DNA from: Siphonobacter sp. SORGH_AS_0500
GTDB taxonomy: Bacteria > Bacteroidota > Bacteroidia > Cytophagales > Spirosomataceae
Length of the DNA stretch: 64,000 bases
NCBI RefSeq assembly: GCF_002838835.1
Contig: NZ_NHPP01000018.1
Span: forward strand, 29,860-93,859
Direction: 5' to 3'
In this document: piece after piece, positions 1 to 8,786 of the stretch
Numbering within the stretch: the first letter of the stretch is position 1
How the letters are laid out: each line of letters begins with the position of its first letter
Program-made: the position numbers and the translations under genes
Notes under the pieces: model-generated
The model's input: the letters and a program-made list of their open reading frames with translations, nothing else
Told to the model about the DNA's origin: nothing
The model's database searches: none

Positions 1-40
1 TAATTAACAGAAAACTGCAAACTAAAAACTGACAACTTTA
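1..40 (-). repeat. Heptad array after the stop of the MFS gene
   Basis: On the plus strand AAC occurs at 6, 13, 20, 27 and 34, exactly seven bases apart. Read on the coding (minus) strand this is a GTT-every-7 array directly after the stop codon of the efflux gene. It belongs to the window-wide heptad family and may continue beyond the window edge. Confidence 0.8.
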
Positions 41-1600
41 CTAATGGGCTTCGGCCATGGCGGCTGCGGCTGCGGCGATTTCTTCGGCTGATTTTTTCTT
101 TTTCTGACGTAAGACTATCGTTAAGGGCAGAATAAGGATGAAGAACAGACCAACTACCCGGAACGTGTCCAGATAAGAAAGCAGATAGGCCTGCTTGTCA
201 ACGGCGAGTTCAAGCATTCGGTAAGCTCGCATAGTAGCTCCACCCATGGCCTGCAAACGTTGCGTCAGTAAAGGATTTCCCTCGTATAAATTGGCTACTA
301 AATCCGAGCGGTGCTGAGCATAACGGATGGCTACGAAGTTGTTGGCCAGGGCTACACCGAAGGCTCCCCCTAACTGCCGAATCATGTTATTGATCGCGAT
401 GGCATTGGGGTATTCTTTTGGGGTAAGTCCGGCTACTGCCTGGTTAGTCAGGGGCAACTGAAGCAGAGAAATCCCGATTACCCGCATCATGTGAGCGGGG
501 AAAAACTGCCATTGACTCGTGTTATCATCAAAAGTTCCGGCGTAAAAACCGAAGGCAATCATGAACAGAATACCCGTGATAATGAAGGGCAGGGGAGAAG
601 CTCCCGCTGATAACCGTCTTCCTACAATCGGCATCATGAAGACCCCGATCAGCGTCGGCCAAAGTAATGACAAACCCGTCATCGTTGGGGTATATCCGTT
701 AATCCGTTGCACCATTACGGGGTACACAAACATGGCCGTGAATAGACCAATACCCGCCACGAAGCTAAAGATTGTGGTTACTCCCAGTGTTCCTTTAGCC
801 ATTACCCGTAAGTCAACGACGGGGTGATCGGTGGTTAATTCCCGCCAGATGAATCCCACCATGCCAATGGTGGCGGTAATGGCTATCATCACAATAAGTC
901 GGGACTCAAACCAGTCTTCTGATTCACCTTTTTCCAGCATAAACTGAAGGGAACCAATACCGACCATCAACAGAATAATACCGATGTAATCAATTTTAAT
1001 TTGATCTTTCTTCTGGCCTTCGCCTTCTTTCTTATCAATGTAGAGCATGGTTAACACTGCCGCCAGAATACCGACGGGAATGTTCACTAGGAAGATATTG
1101 GCCCAGTGGTAATCTTCCACAATAATACCCCCTAATACAGGACCAAAGGTAGGGCCCATGATGATACCCATGGCAAAGATACCAGAAGCAATACCGCGTT
1201 TTTCGGGAGGGAAGGCATCAAAAATGATGGCCTGCGAGGTAGAAAGCAAGGCTCCACCTCCCACACCCTGAATGAAACGCCAGAATACTAACTCCCATAA
1301 ATCCGTAGACTGACCGCAGAAATAGGAAGCAATGGTAAAGATGACAATGGAGGTGAGGTAATAATTTTTCCGGCCAAAGTACTCGGCCAGGAAGCCCGTC
1401 ATCGGAATGATAATTACGTTGGCGATGGCGTACGAGGTCACTACCCAGGCAATGTCCTCGATGGTTGCTCCCAGCGATCCGGCCATCTGGTTCAATGCCA
1501 CGTTCACAATCGTCGTGTCAATCAACTCCATGATGGCAGCGGAAATTGCCGTAGCAACAATAATAGCCCGCTTAAATCCGGTTGGATAGGTTGTTGCCAT
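41..1600 (-). CDS. DHA2-family MFS drug efflux permease (EmrB/QacA type)
   Basis: This 519-residue protein is a proton-driven multidrug exporter of the inner membrane with the length and hydrophobic pattern of the 14-helix DHA2 group. Visible hallmarks are DTTIVNVAL in helix 1 (residues about 25-36), a motif A-like loop AEYFGRKNYY (about 71-80) and motif C-like GPTFGPVLGG (about 150) in helix 5, typical of antiporters. The C terminus ends in a basic, then alanine-rich tail (KKKKSAEE). It lies 171 bp downstream of a membrane-fusion protein gene on the same strand, so the two form an EmrA-EmrB-like pair that needs a TolC-type outer membrane protein encoded elsewhere. The upstream MarR gene probably controls both. 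The substrate cannot be read from the sequence. Confidence 0.93.
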   Translation of the reverse strand: MATTYPTGFKRAIIVATAISAAIMELIDTTIVNVALNQMAGSLGATIEDIAWVVTSYAIANVIIIPMTGFLAEYFGRKNYYLTSIVIFTIASYFCGQSTDLWELVFWRFIQGVGGGALLSTSQAIIFDAFPPEKRGIASGIFAMGIIMGPTFGPVLGGIIVEDYHWANIFLVNIPVGILAAVLTMLYIDKKEGEGQKKDQIKIDYIGIILLMVGIGSLQFMLEKGESEDWFESRLIVMIAITATIGMVGFIWRELTTDHPVVDLRVMAKGTLGVTTIFSFVAGIGLFTAMFVYPVMVQRINGYTPTMTGLSLLWPTLIGVFMMPIVGRRLSAGASPLPFIITGILFMIAFGFYAGTFDDNTSQWQFFPAHMMRVIGISLLQLPLTNQAVAGLTPKEYPNAIAINNMIRQLGGAFGVALANNFVAIRYAQHRSDLVANLYEGNPLLTQRLQAMGGATMRAYRMLELAVDKQAYLLSYLDTFRVVGLFFILILPLTIVLRQKKKKSAEEIAAAAAAMAEAH

Positions 1601-1771
1601 GTCTTTTGGTTTTCAGTTGACAGTTGTCGGTTTTCAGTTGCTCGTGATACTTAATCATTGACTAATAAAAATTGACAACTGTCAACTAGTTGGTTCTCAG
1701 TCTTCAGTTTATAATCTTCAGTTAGCCGTGATACGTTTTATCACTGACAACTAAAAACTGACAACCGAAAA
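1601..1771 (-). repeat. Double heptad array with inverted arms between emrA-like and emrB-like genes
   Basis: The whole 171-bp spacer is built from heptads. GTT occurs at 1609, 1616, 1623, 1630 and 1637; AAC occurs at 1749, 1756, 1763 and 1770. An exact 14-bp inverted repeat pairs 1615-1628 with 1674-1687, and a looser one pairs about 1687-1733 with 1740-1775. On the coding strand the AAC array precedes the start of the permease and the GTT array follows the stop of the fusion protein. A folded intercistronic mRNA is a reasonable inference. Confidence 0.85.
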
Positions 1772-2815
1772 CTACTTGGTTTTCACGCTAACTTCCACGT
1801 TCATACCGGCACGGAGTTGCTGACGGTATTTGGGTAAGTCTTCAATTTCAATTTTCACGGGAATCTTCTGGGTTACTTTTACGAAGTTACCCGAAGCGTT
1901 ATCGGGAGGTAACAGGGAGAATTTGGCACCGGTGGCTTCACTGAAAGAAACGATTTTACCTTTCATCGGCTGGTTAGGGAATGCATCTGCTGTGATGATT
2001 GCCTCAGCACCCATGCGTAAATGTTCTACCTGCGTTTCCTTGAAGTTGGCAACCACCCAAAGCGTACTATCCTGCACAACGGTCATTACCGTTTGTCCAT
2101 TCTGAATATACTGGCCGGGTTCTACGCTCTTGCGGCCAATCCGGCCTGACGAAGTAGCGTATACTTTAGAATACGTCAGTTTCAGTTTTTGCTGGTCAAT
2201 CCGGGCTTTCTGAACGTCCAAAGCAGCTTCGGCTTTGTGTAACGCTGAACGTAGTACGTCCAGCCGCGAACGGGAAGCCAGAATATCAGCCTGACCGGCT
2301 ACATACTGTTGTTCAAGAACGTCCGCAGCGTTACGGCTGTCGTCCGACTGCTTACGGGTGATGGCTTTATCCGCTAATAGACGAGCGTCGCGTTCGGCGT
2401 CTGATTTTGATTTATCCCGACGTAAAGCCGTTGCTTTCAGGTTCGATTCCTGAGCCTTGATTGTCAGCTCGGCGTTGCGGAGGCTGGCTTTAGCGTTTTC
2501 TACGTCCGTTTCCATCTGACGATACGTAGCCTCCATTTCCGCCAGTTGCAGTTGATATTCATCAGAGTCAATCTCTAATAACAACTGTCCTTTTTCTACT
2601 TTGTCGTAATCATTGACGTTTACTGACTTTACGTATCCAGAGATACGGGGAAGCACGGGAACGAGGTAACTTTCAATCTGAGCGTTGTCGGTTTCTTCGT
2701 GTGTTTGAGCATGCTGGTAAGCGGAAAATCCGAACCACGCACCCACACCCAGTACAACGACCAGAATAACGCGGGGTAACATTTTGCGAAGTGAAGATTG
2801 TTCTGGCGTAGCCAT
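1772..2815 (-). CDS. HlyD/EmrA-family membrane fusion protein
   Basis: This 347-residue periplasmic adaptor would link the inner-membrane pump to an outer-membrane channel. A single N-terminal membrane anchor (about residues 13-31, MLPRVILVVVLGVGAWF) is followed by a split biotinyl-lipoyl domain (start GYVKSVNVNDYDKVEKGQLL, about 60-80), a long charged coiled-coil hairpin (about 85-205) and a beta-barrel half with GQYIQNGQTVMTVV and DAFPNQPMKGKI. Length and order match EmrA. It is the first gene of the efflux operon, and its promoter overlaps MarR-type half-sites at 2877-2939. Pairing with the DHA2 permease downstream makes this assignment firm; the substrate is unknown. Confidence 0.93.
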   Translation of the reverse strand: MATPEQSSLRKMLPRVILVVVLGVGAWFGFSAYQHAQTHEETDNAQIESYLVPVLPRISGYVKSVNVNDYDKVEKGQLLLEIDSDEYQLQLAEMEATYRQMETDVENAKASLRNAELTIKAQESNLKATALRRDKSKSDAERDARLLADKAITRKQSDDSRNAADVLEQQYVAGQADILASRSRLDVLRSALHKAEAALDVQKARIDQQKLKLTYSKVYATSSGRIGRKSVEPGQYIQNGQTVMTVVQDSTLWVVANFKETQVEHLRMGAEAIITADAFPNQPMKGKIVSFSEATGAKFSLLPPDNASGNFVKVTQKIPVKIEIEDLPKYRQQLRAGMNVEVSVKTK

Positions 2816-2876
2816 AATTACATCTATTTATAAGTGGTTTTAAAATGGGATGCGGACCCGTATACTTTAATGAGAT

Positions 2877-2963
2877 AGTCAACTAAATTGACAATGCAAA
2901 TGTAAACTTAGTTGACTAAAAAAGTCAAGTAGGTTGACTATTATTTTTTTATAACTATTTTTG
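2877..2963. promoter_or_regulatory. Divergent efflux/marR promoters with helically phased operator half-sites
   Basis: Five copies of a 6-bp half-site (AGTCAA or its complement TTGACT; the second has one mismatch) start at 2877, 2888, 2912, 2923 and 2934. Spacing within each cluster is 11 bp, one DNA turn. On the minus strand TTGACT (2928-2923) lies 18 bp from TACATTTG (2904-2897), and on the plus strand TTGACT (2934-2939) lies 16 bp from TATTTTTG (2956-2963); both fit the Bacteroidota -33/-7 promoter. The half-sites therefore double as -33 elements of both promoters. Binding by the neighbouring MarR protein is inference. The rest of the 2816-3213 spacer is AT-rich with no gene seen. Confidence 0.65.
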
Positions 2964-3213
2964 CATAGGATTTGTGCCTTAAAGACCAAAGTTCCTTAAA
3001 GACTACGGCATATAATGGCGATTATTATTATTAAATGATTGTAAATCAATTATTTGTGTTTTGGTGATTGATTTTGTAGAAAATGTTCCTGGAAACATAA
3101 ATTGAAACCTATGATTTGTATTTTGTACTTTTTTAATTAATATTAAATTTACATTAAACTGAAAAAGAAAAGATTTTCGAATATTTTGAAATCTTTTCTG
3201 AGCATATAAAGTG

Positions 3214-3801
3214 ATGGACAAGGAATTAAAAGAAAGGCTCGAAGCATTTAAAGCTCACCGGAACCGGATCATGGGACGGTTACTAAGTAGGGCTTTCAGA
3301 ATAGTGGTGGATGTTTCAAGCCAGAAATTGGCGGAATCGGGCCATGAGTCGTATCGACTGGGACATTTGGTATTAATGGTACATATTGATTTGGACGGTT
3401 CGACTATTAATGAGCTAGCCGCCGTCCTGGGTATTACCAAACAGGCTGTTAGCAAGATTGTGAAGGAGTTGCAGGAGCAGGGATACGTAGAAACGGAAAA
3501 GCACCCCGACGATGCTCGTTCGGTATTAGTAAAAATTACCAATAAAGGAGCTCGTTTTACACTGGAATGGCAGTCATGCACGAAGGTGGTTGATCGAAAG
3601 TTCGAGGAAATTCTCGGAGCGGAACGATTGGAGATACTAAAGGATATTCTGGTGGATTTGGCTGATTATCACGAAAATAAAATCAAGGAAGAACTAACCG
3701 AAGCCTCTGAAGGTCGCCGGACGCAGTGGCTGGAAATATTGCAGCAAAAAACTGTAAACTACCCCCTGCAATCGGTGCCGAAGGGTGACAAGAAAAAATA
3801 A
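3214..3801 (+). CDS. MarR-family transcriptional regulator
   Basis: This 195-residue protein has a winged helix-turn-helix in its middle: helix-turn-helix TINELAAVLGITKQAVSKIV (about residues 67-86) followed by the wing VETEKHPDDARSVLVKIT, with the DxRS motif typical of MarR proteins. ATG at 3214 is preferred; an in-frame GTG lies one codon upstream. It is divergent from the efflux operon and separated from it by about 400 bp holding a phased operator, so it probably represses both the pump and itself and is relieved by a ligand. The C-terminal tail is basic (PKGDKKK). The 5' leader would be about 240 nt if the promoter at 2956 is correct. Confidence 0.9.
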   Translation: MDKELKERLEAFKAHRNRIMGRLLSRAFRIVVDVSSQKLAESGHESYRLGHLVLMVHIDLDGSTINELAAVLGITKQAVSKIVKELQEQGYVETEKHPDDARSVLVKITNKGARFTLEWQSCTKVVDRKFEEILGAERLEILKDILVDLADYHENKIKEELTEASEGRRTQWLEILQQKTVNYPLQSVPKGDKKK

Positions 3802-3821
3802 ATCTTGAAGATTAACTTATG

Positions 3822-3855
3822 AAAGCGGCGTTTCAGCACTGAAACGCCGCTTTTG
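3822..3855. terminator. Bidirectional terminator between marR and methyltransferase
   Basis: A 15-bp perfect stem (AAAGCGGCGTTTCAG and its complement) with flanking A and T runs sits between two convergent genes, so it can end transcription from either side. Confidence 0.85.
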
Positions 3856-3867
3856 TATATACTTTAC

Positions 3868-4662
3868 TTACTCAACCGTAAGTATGGCGATGCTGGTGCC
3901 GCCGATATGACGAAGCTTGCGGAATGTTAGATTTCCAGACAGATAGTAGTCATTGAGAGCCCGTCGAACGCCTTCCCAGTTGGTATAGTCATGCCAGAGA
4001 ATCGTACCGCCTTTGCGAACGAGTTTGAGGGCATTTTCGGTGTCACTCAGTACGTATTCATACGCGTGCGAACCGTCGATAAAGACCAGATCCATACGAT
4101 TATGATACGGCGAATAATCAAACGTAGCCGAGTCGCCGAACACCTGTGTAATTTTATACGCCTGTGGGTGGCCTTTGAAACGTTCGCCCGATCCTGATTT
4201 CTGTACGTACATTTCTTCCGTTTTTTCAATCTGCATTTGCGTGTTATTCAGGTCTGCGGGGGGCAGATCCAGCGTAATAATGCGGGCGTCTTCGGGACTG
4301 TTGAGGGCCATGTTCAGCGTAGTTCTGCCCTGAAAGGTACCAATCTCAAACATACACCGGGGCTGTAACTGGCTGACAAGCTGGCTAATTACTTTTACTT
4401 CGAACTCGGTAACGTGTCCGAAACCGCATTCGTTAACACCTTGCAGCGTAAGATTTTTGTCCAGGTTGGATAATTCAAGAATATCCGTTTTAGGTAATTT
4501 GTACGGATCTTCGGGTAATAGCGAAGCAGCGGCAGGTGGACTGTACAAAGCGTACAACTCTCCGAGTCGGTTGCGTTCATGAGCGTCAAATGGGCTCAGA
4601 GCAGCGGTTCGGGCCACGCGTTTCAATACTCCCAGATACAAGGTGAAGAGAGCGGTATTCAT
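3868..4662 (-). CDS. Class I SAM-dependent methyltransferase (Methyltransf_24 type)
   Basis: This 264-residue soluble protein has the Rossmann methyltransferase signature. Motif I is MFEIGTFQGRTTLNMAL (about residues 103-119), followed by RIITLDLPP and a late strand DLVFIDGSHAYEYVLSD (about 190-206) with GGTILWHDY, the pattern of O-methyltransferases and cephalosporin-hydroxylase-like enzymes. The first about 80 residues are helical and unassigned. The substrate is not deducible. It stands alone, with terminators on both sides of its neighbourhood (3822 and 4848). The short upstream spacer (4663-4847) shows no further gene. Confidence 0.8.
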   Translation of the reverse strand: MNTALFTLYLGVLKRVARTAALSPFDAHERNRLGELYALYSPPAAASLLPEDPYKLPKTDILELSNLDKNLTLQGVNECGFGHVTEFEVKVISQLVSQLQPRCMFEIGTFQGRTTLNMALNSPEDARIITLDLPPADLNNTQMQIEKTEEMYVQKSGSGERFKGHPQAYKITQVFGDSATFDYSPYHNRMDLVFIDGSHAYEYVLSDTENALKLVRKGGTILWHDYTNWEGVRRALNDYYLSGNLTFRKLRHIGGTSIAILTVE

Positions 4663-4847
4663 AAAGTAAAGAATTGGTTGTTAGTGTAGGTTATAAAAGG
4701 CAATAGCTAATCTTACGAACGGGCTTTCTGAAAATTAAAAGTCGTTCAGGTAGAGAGAATCAGTGAGGGCTTGAAAGAAGGCAATAGTTTGAGTGATAGT
4801 TAGTTAAAAGATAGGTGGCTGAAAGATAAAGACGATCGCAAAATAGA

Positions 4848-4875
4848 AAAAGCCGATTAATAAAAATCGGCTTTC
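4848..4875 (-). terminator. Terminator of the RecD-like helicase gene
   Basis: A 10-bp stem (AAAGCCGATT with its complement) lies 9 bp beyond the helicase stop and is followed on the minus strand by a T-rich run. Confidence 0.75.
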
Positions 4876-4883
4876 GTAAGAAG

Positions 4884-6317
4884 TTACTCAAAAAAATCAC
4901 TGTGAAAATTCACTAGAAACACTTCCAGGCTGGCCCGCGTCATGGCGGTATATAACCATCGGACAAAGTCAGCATTTACCTGTTCCAGTGTCAGGTAACC
5001 CTGATCAACAAAAACGGCACTCCACTGGCCGCCCTGCGATTTATGGCAGGTAAGAGCATAGGCAAATTTCACCTGCAAAGCATTCAGATAAGGGTCTTTC
5101 CGAATCTCCTGCATCCGCTCGCGTTTGGAAGCAATGTGTTCGTAATCGGCAGATACCCCATCGTAAAGCATTTTATTTTCTTCTTTACTCAACGAAGGTA
5201 AGGGACTGTCGAGGGTATTAAGGGTAATTTTGGCATCAAACGGAGGTTGATCGGGATAATCCGAAAGTTGCAGCAGACAATTGGCAAAACGTAGACCGTA
5301 TTGTTCTTCGTAGCCTCTGATTTTCAGAACTTCCACGAAATCGCCATTGGCCAGAAAACCCGCTGGCGAATCTTCGTCCAGCACGGTATAATTATTCCGA
5401 ACCACCATCAGCCGGTCGCCCGTTGAAATTTCATCTTCCTGATACTTGATCCGGGCTCGAATGTACCGATTATAAGCTACCGCCGTTTTGTTGGAGCGGG
5501 TAATGACAATGGTATTTTCCTCGCCGTATTTCCGATAAGCATAATTCAAACCGTCTTCCAGTTTCTCGCCCGTCATGCGGTAGCAGTCCCGGAAACCTTT
5601 AGTGATGAGACGAATTTCAGGAATTTTATCCCAGAGAATTTCCCGTAATCGGGTCGCATTGGCCAGAATTCCCGAATCGTTATCCTGACGCATAACCTCC
5701 GTCATTTCCACTTCCATCACGGACATGTGAAAGTTGTCTCGTAAATAGGAAGCATCCAGAGCCGGACTATCATCTTTACCCACGGGAGGTAACTGGGCCA
5801 GGTCACCCACAAAGACCAGTTTGTTAGGGTCTCCTTCTTCATTACCAAACGTGTATTCCACCAGGTCAGTTAACAAACCCTGCATGCCGCCAAAATCAGC
5901 TTCGTCAGCAATCATGGAGGCCTCATCAACGATGAAAACCGTATTGGTATGGTAGTTATTCTGACGACGAAATTCCAGGCCGCCGCTGTATTTATTGGTG
6001 ACCTGACGATAGATTTTTTTGTGGATCGTCGTGGCTTTTTTTCGGGAGTACGTCGCCATGACCTTGGCTGCTCGTCCGGTAGGAGCTAGCAATACCGTTC
6101 GAAAACCCAGTTTAGGCAGACTTTTCACCAACGTGCTGATGAGCGTGGTTTTCCCCGTACCCGCATAACCTTTCAACAGAAAGGTCTGAGCATCGTCATT
6201 GGATAGAAATTTTTCCATCAAATTAAAAAGCTCCAGCTGACCTTTGGTGGGCTGAAAAGGGAACTTCTGCCGAAGCAGAAACGCGGGCGTTGGGGTATCA
6301 GATTTCGGTGTATTCAC
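4884..6317 (-). CDS. RecD-like SF1B DNA helicase (AAA_30 / UvrD_C_2)
   Basis: This 477-residue ATPase has Walker A GYAGTGKTT (about residues 49-57), a motif Ia region APTGRAAKVM, Walker B FIVDEASMI (about 128-136), motif III VGDLAQLPPV and a C-terminal helicase motif YALTCHKSQGGQWSAVFVD with YTAMTRA, as in RecD2/TraA-type superfamily 1B helicases. It lacks the long N-terminal region of RecD2 and resembles the compact single-gene helicase common in Bacteroidota. It probably unwinds 5'-to-3' in repair or replication; no RecB or RecC partners are nearby. It is transcribed alone and ends at the terminator at 4848. Confidence 0.88.
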   Translation of the reverse strand: MNTPKSDTPTPAFLLRQKFPFQPTKGQLELFNLMEKFLSNDDAQTFLLKGYAGTGKTTLISTLVKSLPKLGFRTVLLAPTGRAAKVMATYSRKKATTIHKKIYRQVTNKYSGGLEFRRQNNYHTNTVFIVDEASMIADEADFGGMQGLLTDLVEYTFGNEEGDPNKLVFVGDLAQLPPVGKDDSPALDASYLRDNFHMSVMEVEMTEVMRQDNDSGILANATRLREILWDKIPEIRLITKGFRDCYRMTGEKLEDGLNYAYRKYGEENTIVITRSNKTAVAYNRYIRARIKYQEDEISTGDRLMVVRNNYTVLDEDSPAGFLANGDFVEVLKIRGYEEQYGLRFANCLLQLSDYPDQPPFDAKITLNTLDSPLPSLSKEENKMLYDGVSADYEHIASKRERMQEIRKDPYLNALQVKFAYALTCHKSQGGQWSAVFVDQGYLTLEQVNADFVRWLYTAMTRASLEVFLVNFHSDFFE

Positions 6318-6368
6318 AAAAACAAAGATAAGAAATTTGGGTCGGAAGAATAGGGGACCTTACCAGTA

Positions 6369-6390
6369 CAGACGCGATTAATCGCGTCTG
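6369..6390. repeat. Perfect 22-bp palindrome, GACGCGATT family
   Basis: The 22-bp self-complementary sequence CAGACGCGATT/AATCGCGTCTG lies between the helicase start and the Nudix stop. A related half (CAGACGCAATCAACC) follows at 6437. The same core recurs at 60861 and within the hairpin at 56920, so this is a dispersed intergenic palindrome family. Confidence 0.8.
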
Positions 6391-6458
6391 GTCGGGGAAT
6401 GAAACTACTTTCAAATCAATCAAAATGTCTTTTACCCAGACGCAATCAACCAGTCTCT

Positions 6459-6932
6459 CTACTGGAGGCCGTAACCACCGGGTTGAAGTAAGGCTTCCAG
6501 CGACTGATATTTATGGAAAATGGAATGCACATGATCAGCAGGCAGGGCTTTCAGTTCTGACCAGGATAACCAGGCAGCTTCTTCCATAATCTGTTGGGTA
6601 AACTCTGGATCATGGCCCAGTAATAAGTTTCCCGAGATAACAGAAACGCGGAAAAATAATTCCAGCGTATGCAAAGGCGAACGGATAAACTCATTCACGA
6701 AAAGTAGCTCTCCTGCTTCAACGGTTAACTGCGTTTCTTCCTGAAATTCACGGATTAACGCTTCTGGAATGGACTCCCCAAATTCCAGACTACCACCCGG
6801 CGGCGACCAGAATGGACCGTCATGAAATAAGGCTTTATGTTTGATGACCAATACTCGATCTTCCTGCACGGCAATGCCACACACTCGCACCCGCACGTAA
6901 CCGCCGAATTTTTCTAATACTTCTGTACTCAT
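6459..6932 (-). CDS. Nudix hydrolase
   Basis: This 157-residue enzyme carries a complete Nudix box, G-SLEFG-E-SIPEALI-REF-QEE-TQL (about residues 46-68), which binds the metal used to hydrolyse a nucleoside diphosphate linked to another group. The ATG at 6932 (MSTEVLEKFG) is chosen because the family fold begins there with YVRVRVCGIAV; an upstream in-frame extension to 7079 is not conserved-looking. The protein is small and cytosolic. It is divergent from the ABC-F gene. The substrate cannot be deduced; ADP-ribose, sugar nucleotides and oxidised nucleotides are all possible. Confidence 0.85.
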   Translation of the reverse strand: MSTEVLEKFGGYVRVRVCGIAVQEDRVLVIKHKALFHDGPFWSPPGGSLEFGESIPEALIREFQEETQLTVEAGELLFVNEFIRSPLHTLELFFRVSVISGNLLLGHDPEFTQQIMEEAAWLSWSELKALPADHVHSIFHKYQSLEALLQPGGYGLQ

Positions 6933-7123
6933 GATACCTAGCTCAACTTTTTGGACAATATACGTGTTTGAATAGTATAAAGGAAAGCTCAGGAGGTTGC
7001 TGGTAGGATTTCGGAAAGAAAGCCTTGAATGTCGCTGGCTAGGCCACGCTGGCAGCGATTCAGTAGAGAGGATATTCACCCGAAAACCTCAGGGAAGCTT
7101 TCTAAAAACCGCCTGAAAATCCG

Positions 7124-7131
7124 TACCTTTG
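7124..7131 (+). promoter_or_regulatory. Bacteroidota -7 element TACCTTTG for the ABC-F gene
   Basis: TACCTTTG matches the TAnnTTTG consensus and lies 22 bp before the ATG at 7154, which would give a leader of about 16 nt. The -33 element is weak (TTTC near 7099). Confidence 0.6.
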
Positions 7132-7153
7132 CACTTTGAAAACCAGATACTAG

Positions 7154-8782
7154 ATGCTATCAGTAAGTAATATTTCGCTCCGCTTCGGAAAGCGGGTTTT
7201 ATTTGAAGACGTAAACTTAAAATTTGTTCCGGGTAACGTGTATGGCCTGATTGGTGCCAACGGAGCTGGAAAATCTACCTTTGTAAAAATCCTTTCGGGG
7301 GAAATTGAACCCACCACGGGCTCGGTAACGCTGGATCCCGGTGAGCGGATGTCGTTTCTGAATCAAAACCAGAATGCCTATGATGATCAGACCGTCCTGA
7401 ACACGGTAATCATGGGTAACGACAGGCTGTATAAAGTAATGATTGAAAAGGATGAAATCTACGCAAAAGCAGATTTCACCGAAGAGGACGGTAACCGGGC
7501 GGCTGATCTGGAAGCAGAATTTGCCGAAATGAACGGCTGGGAAGCCGAGTCCGATGCAGCTGCTTTATTATCCGGTCTGGGTATCAAAGAAGACACCCAC
7601 TACACGCTGATGGCTGACATGAACCCTTCCGAAAAAGTGAAGGTGCTGTTAGCTCAAGCCCTGTTTGGTAACCCTGATATTCTATTACTCGATGAGCCTA
7701 CGAACAACTTGGACATTGATTCCATCCTGTGGCTCGAAGAATTTTTAATGAACTTCAAGAATACGGTAATCGTAGTCAGCCACGACCGTCACTTCCTGGA
7801 TAACGTTTGTACGTATATTGCTGACCTTGACTTTGGTAAAATCCAGATTTATGGGGGTAACTACACCTTCTGGTACGAATCAAGTCAGTTGGCCGCTCGT
7901 CAGAAAGCCGATCAGAATAAAAAGGCTGATGAAAAGCGTAAAGAATTGGAAGAGTTCATCCGCCGTTTCTCGGCCAACGTGGCGAAATCTCGTCAGGCAA
8001 CGGCTCGTCAGAAGATGTTGGATAAACTTCAGGTGGATGAAATCAAGCCTTCCAGCCGTCGGTATCCTTACATCGGTTTCAAACCCGAACGTGAAATTGG
8101 CGATCAGGTATTAAGTGTAGAGAACCTGAGTTATGTACTAGAGGACGGTACGACCCTGTTCAAAAATCTGTCCTTTAATACCCTGAACGATCAGAAAATC
8201 GCTTTCCTGAGTAAAGACGGTCTGGCCGTTTCGGCTCTGTTCGACATTCTGATGGGCGAGCGTAAACCCACCACCGGAACGTTCAACTGGGGAGTAACCA
8301 CCACGCAAAGTTACCTGCCTAACGATAACACGAAGTACTTCTCAGACGGAAGCCTGAACCTCGTGGACTGGTTACGTCAGTATTCGGCAGAAAAAGACGA
8401 GACGTTTGTGCGTAGCTTCCTGGGCCGGATGCTCTTCTCGGGCGAAGAAGCCCTGAAGAAGTCGACCGTATTATCCGGGGGTGAAAAACAACGTTGCATG
8501 TTCTCGAAAATGATGCTCTCGGGAGCGAACGTACTCTTACTCGATGAACCTACCAACCACTTGGACCTGGAGTCAATTCAGGCCCTGAACAAGGGAATGG
8601 AAGACTTCCCTAGTGTGATGTTGTTTGCCTGCCATGACCACCAGTTAACGCAAACCGTAGCCACCCGGATCATCGAGTTAACGCCTAAAGGTTGTCTGGA
8701 TAAACTCATGACCTTCGATGAGTACTTAACCGATAACCGCATCAAAGAACAACGCGAAGCCCTCTACGGCGAGAAAGTATAA
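7154..8782 (+). CDS. ABC-F family ATPase (YbiT/YkpA-like ribosome-associated factor)
   Basis: This 542-residue protein has two ABC ATPase domains in tandem and no membrane segments, as in ABC-F translation factors. Domain 1 has Walker A GANGAGKST (about 34-42) and LLLDEPTNNLD (about 177-187); domain 2 has LSGGEKQRCMFSKMM and LLLDEPTNHLD. The signature motif of domain 1 is degenerate (MNPSEKVKVLLAQAL in place of LSGGE), while domain 2 keeps it, and the Walker A region of domain 2 is also eroded (LSKDGLAVSALF). That asymmetry is like the YbiT/YkpA branch. The linker between the domains (about 245-320) is the basic ribosome-facing P-site tip. The next gene encodes an eIF1-like factor, so the pair may act together in translation. 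Confidence 0.9.
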   Translation: MLSVSNISLRFGKRVLFEDVNLKFVPGNVYGLIGANGAGKSTFVKILSGEIEPTTGSVTLDPGERMSFLNQNQNAYDDQTVLNTVIMGNDRLYKVMIEKDEIYAKADFTEEDGNRAADLEAEFAEMNGWEAESDAAALLSGLGIKEDTHYTLMADMNPSEKVKVLLAQALFGNPDILLLDEPTNNLDIDSILWLEEFLMNFKNTVIVVSHDRHFLDNVCTYIADLDFGKIQIYGGNYTFWYESSQLAARQKADQNKKADEKRKELEEFIRRFSANVAKSRQATARQKMLDKLQVDEIKPSSRRYPYIGFKPEREIGDQVLSVENLSYVLEDGTTLFKNLSFNTLNDQKIAFLSKDGLAVSALFDILMGERKPTTGTFNWGVTTTQSYLPNDNTKYFSDGSLNLVDWLRQYSAEKDETFVRSFLGRMLFSGEEALKKSTVLSGGEKQRCMFSKMMLSGANVLLLDEPTNHLDLESIQALNKGMEDFPSVMLFACHDHQLTQTVATRIIELTPKGCLDKLMTFDEYLTDNRIKEQREALYGEKV

Positions 8783-8786
8783 TTTT

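Noticed and set aside
1830..2105. Long frames opposite the efflux genes
   Set aside because: Antisense shadows of well-supported genes, without family similarity.
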